Positions 6,358 to 11,225 of a stretch of DNA of 11,225 nt are shown here, one piece after another; within the stretch, counting starts at the first letter, position 1, and each line of letters starts with the position of its first letter. This DNA is from WJMD01 sp964596015 (GTDB lineage Bacteria; Joyebacterota; Joyebacteria; Joyebacterales; Joyebacteraceae): NCBI GenBank assembly GCA_964596015.1, contig CAZQSB010000064.1:1-11225 (forward strand), given 5' to 3'. A program made the translations under genes and the position numbers. The notes beneath the pieces are model-generated. The model ran no database searches. It saw only the letters and a program-made list of their open reading frames with translations, and was not told the origin of the DNA.

Positions 6358-8495
6358 ACGATCACCGTCGAGAGCGACATGAGGACCGCGCCGACGGCGG
6401 GGCTCAGGATGATGCCCTGCTGCGCGAGGACTCCCGCCGCCAGGGGGATGGCGATAGCGTTGTAGCCTGTGGCCCAGAAGAGGTTCTGGACCATCTTCCT
6501 TCTCGTGGCCTTCGCCAGGCGCACGATGTTGAGAACATCACGCGGGTCGCTCTCCACGAGCACGACGTCCGCCGTCTCCGCGGCGACGTCGGTCCCGGCG
6601 CCGATGGCGATGCCGAGGTCGGCGGTCGCGAGCGCCGGCGCGTCGTTGATGCCGTCGCCGGTCATCGCGACGCGCGTGCCGCCCTGCTGGAGCTCCTTGA
6701 TCTTCTCGGCCTTCTCGTCGGGCAGGACTTCCGCGATGTAGTCGTCGAGGCCGAGCGTCTCCGCCACGGCCTTCGCCACGCCCTCGCTGTCACCGGTCAT
6801 CATGACGCAGCGGACGCCCATCTCCTGAAGCTCAAGGACGGCCTCTTTCGACTCCTCCCGGATCGTGTCGCCGAGGGAGAGGGCCCCGACCAGCTCGTCG
6901 TCCACGATGACGAAGCTCACGGTCCGGCCCTGCTCGCGCTCATCGGCGAGGCTCTCGTCGTCTACGTCGATGTCGTGCTCGCGGAGATAGCCCGGGCTCA
7001 CGACAAGGACGCTCCGGCCGTCGACCTTCCCCCGGATGCCCTTGCCCTTGATCGCCTCGAACTCGTCCGGCTCGGTGACCTCGACCTCGCGCTCCCTGGC
7101 CCCCTGGAGGATGCCGGCCGCCAGCGAGTGCTCTGAGCGGCTCTCGAGAGAGGCAGCGAGACGGAGGACCTCAGACTCGCTCATGTCGCCGAAGGACAGG
7201 ACGGTCTTCAGACCGAACGTGCCCTCGGTCAGCGTGCCCGTCTTGTCGAAAACGACGACGTCGATCCTGTGCGCCTCCTCGAACTGGGCCCGGTTCCTGA
7301 GAAGGAGACCGTTCCCCGCGGCGAGCGACGTCGAAACGGCGACGACGAGCGGGATGGCGAGGCCGAGCGCGTGGGGGCAGGTGATCACCATCACCGTGAC
7401 CATGCGCTCCATGGCGAAGACGAACTCCTCGCCGAAGGTGAGCCACGAGGCGAGCGTGATGACGCCCGCCGAGATGGCGATGATGGTGAGCCAGAGCGCG
7501 GCGCGGTCGGCCAGCGTCTGGGTCTTCGACTTCGATGCCTGGGCGCTTCTAACCATCTCGACGACGGTGCTGAGATAGGTCTCCTCCCCCACCTTCGTCG
7601 CCTCGACCGTCACGGAGCCCTCGTTGTTCAGGGCGCCGCCGACGACCTCGTCGTCTGTCTCCTTGGTCACGGGCTTCGACTCGCCCGTGAGCATGGATTC
7701 GTCGACGGTCGTCCGGCCCTCGACGACCACGCCGTCGACGGGGAACTTCTCGCCGGGCTTCACGACGAACCTGTCGCCCTTCTCAAGTTCCGAGACGGGC
7801 ACGTCCTCGGTGCCGCCGTCGGTCACGCGGTGCGCCGTGTCGGGCATGAGGCGGACCAGCTTCTCGAGTGCCGAGCCGGCGCTCATGACCGACCTCATCT
7901 CGATCCAGTGGCCGAGGAGCATGACGTCGATGAGGGTCGCGAGTTCCCAGAAGAACGCCTTGCCCGTCAGTCCCAGGGCGACCGCCGTGCTGTAGACGTA
8001 GGCGACGGTGATGGCCAGGCCGATGAGCGTCATCATGCCCGGCTGCTTCCCGGAGACCTCCTCGTACAGGCCCTTGATGAAGGGCCAGCCGCCGTAGAGG
8101 TAGACGGCCGTCGCGATGGCGACGATGACGTAGTTGAGGCCCGGGAAGGTGGGCGGCGCCCCGACCCCGATGAGGGACCGGAGCGTCTCGGAGAAGAAGA
8201 GAATGGGAACGGTCAGCGCGAGCGATATCCAGAAGCGCCGCTTGAAGTCCTCGACCATGGCCGCGTGGTGCGCGTGGTGGTCGTGGCCCCCGTGGTCGCC
8301 GTGGCCTGCATGAGCGTCGTGGCTCCCATGGCCGTCGTGGTCGGCATGGGCCTCGTGGGCACTGCGGTCTTCTTCGGCGTCGTGGCCCTCGTGGTCACCG
8401 TGGGCTTCGTGATCGGCGCGTTCGGTGCGGGCCCCGGTATCCGTCCCGGCGGCGTTGCCTTCGCGCTCCTTACTGTCCCGGTGTTCTTTCCGCAT
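6324..8495 (-). CDS. copB: Copper-translocating P1B-type ATPase, CopB (CPH) subgroup
   Basis: This 723-residue ATP-driven inner-membrane exporter moves copper, and possibly silver, out of the cytoplasm. Motifs in order are TGES (270-273, actuator), CPH (373-375, the metal-site motif that separates CopB types from CPC CopA types), DKTGT with the phosphorylated Asp417, GDGIND (613-618), GYN (677-679) and MSLST (706-710), the last two lining the ion site. About eight membrane helices are visible. The N-terminus has no CxxC domain. Instead residues 29-77 carry 17 histidines in HxD/HxH repeats, typical of CopB. The nucleotide-binding HP motif reads HS at 456-457 (SEHSLAAG), a variant I believe occurs in CopB relatives. 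The ATG at 8493-8495 has AAGGA 11 nt upstream, slightly distant but workable. The gene's last 35 bases are duplicated at 1074-1108. It precedes the RND operon in the same direction but is separated from it by that operon's own promoter. Confidence 0.95.
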   Translation of the reverse strand: MRKEHRDSKEREGNAAGTDTGARTERADHEAHGDHEGHDAEEDRSAHEAHADHDGHGSHDAHAGHGDHGGHDHHAHHAAMVEDFKRRFWISLALTVPILFFSETLRSLIGVGAPPTFPGLNYVIVAIATAVYLYGGWPFIKGLYEEVSGKQPGMMTLIGLAITVAYVYSTAVALGLTGKAFFWELATLIDVMLLGHWIEMRSVMSAGSALEKLVRLMPDTAHRVTDGGTEDVPVSELEKGDRFVVKPGEKFPVDGVVVEGRTTVDESMLTGESKPVTKETDDEVVGGALNNEGSVTVEATKVGEETYLSTVVEMVRSAQASKSKTQTLADRAALWLTIIAISAGVITLASWLTFGEEFVFAMERMVTVMVITCPHALGLAIPLVVAVSTSLAAGNGLLLRNRAQFEEAHRIDVVVFDKTGTLTEGTFGLKTVLSFGDMSESEVLRLAASLESRSEHSLAAGILQGAREREVEVTEPDEFEAIKGKGIRGKVDGRSVLVVSPGYLREHDIDVDDESLADEREQGRTVSFVIVDDELVGALSLGDTIREESKEAVLELQEMGVRCVMMTGDSEGVAKAVAETLGLDDYIAEVLPDEKAEKIKELQQGGTRVAMTGDGINDAPALATADLGIAIGAGTDVAAETADVVLVESDPRDVLNIVRLAKATRRKMVQNLFWATGYNAIAIPLAAGVLAQQGIILSPAVGAVLMSLSTVIVAINARLLKLR

Positions 8496-8525
8496 GGGAA
8501 GACTCGTCCTTCTCGTGTGGGAGTC

Positions 8526-8539
8526 GGAACAGGTGTTCC
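8526..8539. promoter_or_regulatory. Inverted repeat upstream of the copper ATPase gene, possible operator
   Basis: GGAACA and TGTTCC are perfect inverted arms separated by GG. The site is about 30 bp upstream of the ATPase start codon, where a repressor or metal sensor could act. I see no convincing -35/-10 pair beside it and do not recognise the binding protein. A chance palindrome in GC-rich DNA is possible. Confidence 0.3.
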
Positions 8540-8594
8540 AGCGATAGAGCGATCGCCATGGGCGCCGTGTTCAGACGTCTCACAGGCCGATCGC

Positions 8595-8613
8595 AAAAGC
8601 CGGCGCGCGGCTT
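8595..8613 (-). terminator. Possible intrinsic terminator after the DUF302 gene
   Basis: Minus strand: AAGCCG, a 5-nt loop CGCGC, CGGCTT, then two more T (TTTT in all). It starts 17 nt past the DUF302 stop codon. The stem is only 6 bp and the T run is short, so it may be weak. If real, it separates the DUF302 gene from the copper ATPase gene. Confidence 0.45.
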
Positions 8614-8630
8614 GAAGGTCTGCAGATGAA

Positions 8631-9092
8631 CTACGATGACCCTTTCGCGATCTTCCCGGCAAGACCAGTCAACGCTTTCTTGATCCTGGAGATCGTCTCG
8701 TCGCAGTCGCTCATCCCGTGCCGTTCCGCCAGATACTCGGGGTCGTTGTAGCCGACCCAGACCTGCCCCGATTCATCCTCCCAGATGAGCATCTTCTGAG
8801 GAAGATCGATCGCCACCGACTGGCCGCACTCCATGAGCGGCGTGCCCAACTCCGGATTTCCGAAGACGAAGAGTCGCGTGGGCCGCATGTTCATGCCGAC
8901 CTTCGCCGCATTGTCTGCATGGTTCACGACGGTGAAAAGCGTGAGCTTCTCGCTCTCCTCAATCGCCCTCTCTAACCGTGAGGCCGTCGCATCGACCGTC
9001 GCATCGCTTCGGACGCGAACCAGTCCGTCAACTGACACCTGTTGCGGCGCACCTGCCATCGCGAGCAGCGCCGCAAACACCACGAGCTTCAT
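8631..9092 (-). CDS. Exported DUF302 domain protein
   Basis: This 153-residue protein has a short signal sequence (MKLVVFAALLAMAG) and a single DUF302 domain (about 20-145). The segments RLFVFGNPELGTPLMECG (73-90) and DLPQKMLIWEDESGQVWVGY (96-115), followed by DPEYLAERHG, are the characteristic core. The biochemical function of DUF302 is not established. The domain is small, often periplasmic, and can occur near redox or sulfur and metal genes. Cys89 and Cys130 are the only cysteines. The start at 9090-9092 has AAGGGAG 3 nt upstream with GGAGG just before it. The frame is open further upstream, but that part has no signals of its own. The 193 bp between this gene and the lipoprotein gene (9093-9285) hold an imperfect CTCGAG-flanked hairpin near 9260 and no promoter I can defend. 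A possible terminator follows the stop. Confidence 0.85.
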   Translation of the reverse strand: MKLVVFAALLAMAGAPQQVSVDGLVRVRSDATVDATASRLERAIEESEKLTLFTVVNHADNAAKVGMNMRPTRLFVFGNPELGTPLMECGQSVAIDLPQKMLIWEDESGQVWVGYNDPEYLAERHGMSDCDETISRIKKALTGLAGKIAKGSS

Positions 9093-9285
9093 GTCTCCCT
9101 TCCTCCTTCGAGAGTTCAGCTGCTCCAAGCTGTTCTCGGTTCTCAGAGTGCGGCCGTGGCCAGGCGCCGATATGCGCCCGATCGCCGCCGGACCGGCCAT
9201 GAACAGAATGCCGAGAGGAACGACGGCGATCGACGCGGTCTTCTCTGGTCTCGGTCTCGAGGTCGCCTGGAGCTCGAGTCGCTGC

Positions 9286-9699
9286 CTATGAGATCCGATT
9301 CTCGAGGTCGTCGAGGCGTTCCTCAATCGAATCGATACCGTCCGCAACGAGGGCCTTCATGTTATCCCATATCTCCTGAAGCGGCCGGTCCTCAGGTGTC
9401 AACTGATCTTCGAGTTCGGCTATCTGCGATTCGATCTCGTCCAGCTGCTGCTGCATTTCCTCCTGCGCCTCGCCGCTCATGTCTGCGATCTGCTCGCCGA
9501 GCTCCTCCGCCCTCTGGCGCAGCTCCTCGAGTTGCGCCCGGGCTTCCTCGGCAGTCATCTTCACCTGCTGTTCCATGTCTGTCTGCCCGGTCTGCTCCTG
9601 CTCGCCGTATCCGGGTTCGCCGTCTCCATCGCAACCGGTGAGTACCAGGCCGCCGACAAGAACGAGACAGAGTGCTGCTGTTAGGATTGTACGTGTCAT
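9286..9699 (-). CDS. Coiled-coil lipoprotein
   Basis: This 137-residue lipoprotein has a signal peptide with the lipobox LTGC, so Cys23 would be lipidated. The following residue is Asp24. In enterobacteria Asp at +2 keeps a lipoprotein in the inner membrane, though whether the rule holds here is unknown. After an acidic Gly/Gln linker, residues from about 49 to 100 form a heptad-rich coiled coil (MTAEEARAQLEELRQRAEEL and beyond). A short helical end contains LQEIWDNMK and IDSIEERLDDLENRIS. I do not recognise a named family. The start ATG (9697-9699) has AAGGGGAG 3 nt upstream; a longer open frame would overlap the preceding gene. It is the last gene of the small-protein operon, 17 bp after its neighbour. 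An envelope spacer or stress role is inference. Its end resembles that of the first gene of the operon. Confidence 0.85.
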   Translation of the reverse strand: MTRTILTAALCLVLVGGLVLTGCDGDGEPGYGEQEQTGQTDMEQQVKMTAEEARAQLEELRQRAEELGEQIADMSGEAQEEMQQQLDEIESQIAELEDQLTPEDRPLQEIWDNMKALVADGIDSIEERLDDLENRIS

Positions 9700-9716
9700 C
9701 GTCTCCCCTTTCGTTT

Positions 9717-9974
9717 CTACCTGCCGCTCCTCAGTGCCTTGATGAGCTCCTTCTTCGACATCTTCGAGCGCCCCTCGATGCCGACCTCCTTCGCCTTCTT
9801 GTAGAGCTCGTCCTTCGTCCATTCCTCGTACTTCTGGTGTCCGCCGCCCTTCTTCGATGTCTGCTTGTTCGGGGCGTTCGCGATGCGGGCGGCCTTCTCC
9901 TTGCTCATGCCCTTTTTGCGGAGCTTCTCGTACTGCTCCTTGTTCTTGATACTGGCCATCTTCTTTCCGGGCAT
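9717..9974 (-). CDS. Small basic DUF7218/Rho N-terminal-like protein
   Basis: This is an 85-residue, Lys-rich cytoplasmic protein. The first half (KNKEQYEKLRKKGMSKEKAA, about 10-29, then RIANA) matches the short motif of DUF7218 proteins. The second half (WTKDELYKKAKEVGIEGRSK, 52-71, then MSKKELIKAL) looks like a Rho-termination-factor N-terminal/SAP-like helical unit, often nucleic-acid binding. The function of these proteins is not known to me; they are common as small stress-associated proteins. The start ATG at 9972-9974 has GGAAGGAG 6 nt upstream. A second ATG follows at codon 6, and an in-frame extension upstream would read antisense-like Ser-rich sequence across the DUF1328 gene, so it is rejected. 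The gene is third in the operon, 22 bp after the DUF1328 gene. GGGH at 43-46 marks the linker between the two halves. Confidence 0.85.
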   Translation of the reverse strand: MPGKKMASIKNKEQYEKLRKKGMSKEKAARIANAPNKQTSKKGGGHQKYEEWTKDELYKKAKEVGIEGRSKMSKKELIKALRSGR

Positions 9975-9996
9975 TCGAGGCTCCTTCCCGGGTCGG

Positions 9997-10161
9997 TCAC
10001 CACCCTCCTCGCGCTCCGGCGATGAGTGCGATGATGAAGAGGACGAGGAAGATGAAGAAAAGGACCCTCGCGACCGTCGCCGCAACGGCCGCGATGCCTC
10101 CGAACCCCAGAACCGCCGCAACGATGGCGATGGCCAACGAGATCAAGGCCCACTTCAGCAT
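9997..10161 (-). CDS. DUF1328 (YtjA-like) small membrane protein
   Basis: This 54-residue protein has two membrane helices: MLKWALISLAIAIVAAVLGF, a GGIAAVAATVAR linker, then VLFFIFLVLFIIALIAG and a short end ARGGW. The opening, the GFGG turn and the overall length match Escherichia coli YtjA and the DUF1328 family. The molecular role is unknown; relatives are small inner-membrane proteins often found with stress genes. The start ATG at 10159-10161 has GGAGG 6 nt upstream. It lies 21 bp after the coiled-coil gene and 22 bp before the DUF7218 gene, so co-translation in one operon is likely. It is short enough to be missed by automatic gene callers. Confidence 0.85.
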   Translation of the reverse strand: MLKWALISLAIAIVAAVLGFGGIAAVAATVARVLFFIFLVLFIIALIAGARGGW

Positions 10162-10182
10162 TCCCGACCTCCCACCACGGAC

Positions 10183-10470
10183 CTACTGCAGCTTTTCCTT
10201 CGCGGCCCTGATGCCGCCCTTCAGCTCCTCCATGCTCTTCTCGAATCCGGAGCGCAGCTCCTGCCACGCGCTCTCGGCAGACTCGCCCATCTGATTGAGG
10301 CGGTTCTTCATCTCGTCCGCTCTCTGCTGAAGGCGATCGGCCTCTTCCTGGTACCTGATCTTCGCGTCCGCTTTCGCCTGATCGGCCCTCGCCCGCATCT
10401 TCTCGATGTCGGCCTCGAGTTCCCGGATCTCAGCCTGACGCTTCTCAACGTATGCCTGGCGCTCGTCCAT
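10183..10470 (-). CDS. Sll1863-like coiled-coil stress protein
   Basis: This 95-residue protein is almost entirely helical and charged. Residues 6-60 form a continuous coiled coil (for example RADQAKADAKIRYQEEADRL, 28-47). Residues 61-95 form a second helix beginning GESAESAWQELRSGFEKSM. The ADQAKADAKIxYQ pattern and the AWxxLxxG motif match the small coiled-coil proteins annotated as the Sll1863 stress-response family; the name comes from memory of that family. It has no signal peptide and no cysteine, so it is probably cytoplasmic. The ATG at 10468-10470 has AAGGGAGG 4 nt upstream, a near-perfect ribosome site. It is the first gene of the four-gene operon, behind the promoter at 10516-10544. 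Confidence 0.85.
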   Translation of the reverse strand: MDERQAYVEKRQAEIRELEADIEKMRARADQAKADAKIRYQEEADRLQQRADEMKNRLNQMGESAESAWQELRSGFEKSMEELKGGIRAAKEKLQ

Positions 10471-10515
10471 GGTTCCTCCCTTCGCAGCAACGTATCCTCT
10501 GATGAGTCAACAGAG

Positions 10516-10544
10516 AGTGAACCATAGACACGCAACAATGTCAA
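10516..10544 (-). promoter_or_regulatory. Probable promoter of the small stress-protein operon
   Basis: Minus strand: a perfect -35 box TTGACA (10539-10544), a 17-nt spacer, then TTCACT (10516-10521) as a poor -10 box with three of six consensus bases. The leader would be about 40 nt. The strong -35 with a weak -10 could suit an activated or alternative-sigma promoter, which is inference. Confidence 0.5.
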
Positions 10545-10657
10545 CACGAAAGCTTCATGAGCGAATGACAGGAGCCTGACTCCTGTGCGAAGCCCGGACC
10601 TTCTGAGCTCCGTGGCCCCCAACTGGCGTGCTCTGCTTGAGTTCGACCGCATTGCCC

Positions 10658-10686
10658 TTGACTCGGGACCGGATCGCTGTTATACA
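10658..10686 (+). promoter_or_regulatory. Promoter of the tRNA-fMet gene
   Basis: Plus strand: TTGACT (10658-10663), a 17-nt spacer and TATACA (10681-10686), ending 15 nt before the mature tRNA. Spacing and sequence are close to the sigma-70 consensus, as expected for a strongly expressed tRNA. It diverges from the stress-operon promoter about 115 bp away. Confidence 0.75.
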
Positions 10687-10701
10687 TGGTGATGGACATG
10701 A

Positions 10702-11225
<524 letters not shown>

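Noticed and set aside
7269..8615. Long plus-strand open frame with a hydrophobic Val/Ala-rich stretch that looks like membrane helices
   Set aside because: It is the antisense of the copper ATPase; the hydrophobic stretch is the reverse complement of the His/Asp-rich tract. The minus-strand gene has every family motif.
9093..9347. Upstream extension of the DUF302 frame, including a hydrophobic patch, as a separate small gene
   Set aside because: It has no start with a ribosome site and no recognisable family, and the extension overlaps the end of the lipoprotein gene.
9975..10121. Ser-rich N-terminal extension of the DUF7218-like protein
   Set aside because: It lies over the DUF1328 gene in another frame, and the ATG at 9972-9974 has a strong ribosome site.
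10568..10586. Hairpin ACAGGAG-CCTGA-CTCCTGT between the divergent promoters
   Set aside because: The 7-bp stem has no T run on either strand and no gene ends nearby, so it is not supported as a terminator; an operator is possible but unsupported.

Overview
The window is high-GC DNA, apparently from a Gram-negative bacterium. It encodes a system II cytochrome c assembly protein (ResB), an RND metal-efflux pair that should span the cell envelope, and a lipoprotein with a classical lipobox. I cannot name the phylum. The density of minus-strand genes, the strong Shine-Dalgarno sequences and the mixed gene content would fit an uncultured lineage known mainly from metagenomes, but that is inference.

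Layout, left to right. (1) 3-1103, plus strand: the 3' part of resB, cut by the window edge. (2) 1133-6281, all minus strand: a heavy-metal RND module read as promoter (6253-6281), a small secreted Cys-rich protein (5790-6206), a periplasmic adaptor (4275-5633) and an RND permease (1133-4264). No outer-membrane channel gene is present. (3) 6324-8495, minus: a CopB-type (CPH motif) P1B copper ATPase with a His-rich N-terminus. (4) 8631-9092, minus: an exported DUF302 protein. (5) 9286-10470, minus: a compact four-gene operon of small stress-type proteins (an Sll1863-like coiled coil, a DUF1328/YtjA membrane protein, a DUF7218/Rho-N-like basic protein and a coiled-coil lipoprotein) behind its own promoter. 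(6) 10658-10827, plus: an initiator tRNA-fMet gene with promoter and terminator. (7) 10735 to the right edge, minus: the C-terminal end of a large serine recombinase. It carries an in-frame amber codon, and its reading frame runs antisense into the tRNA.

How it fits together. The copper ATPase would move copper out of the cytoplasm, and the RND pair would move divalent or monovalent metal out of the periplasm or across the envelope. Both carry long His/Asp tracts that probably bind metal. The four-gene stress operon looks like a general envelope or stress cassette and has no clear link to metals.

The most unusual structure is a 35-bp perfect direct repeat (1074-1108 and 6323-6357). It brackets the whole RND module. 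Its right copy is the last codons and stop of the copper ATPase, and its left copy supplies the last nine codons and stop of resB on the other strand. This looks like the scar of insertion or recombination that placed the RND module at the 3' end of the ATPase gene, though an assembly join must be excluded. A second mobility signal lies at the right end, where a decayed recombinase abuts tRNA-fMet as in tRNA-targeted integrated elements.
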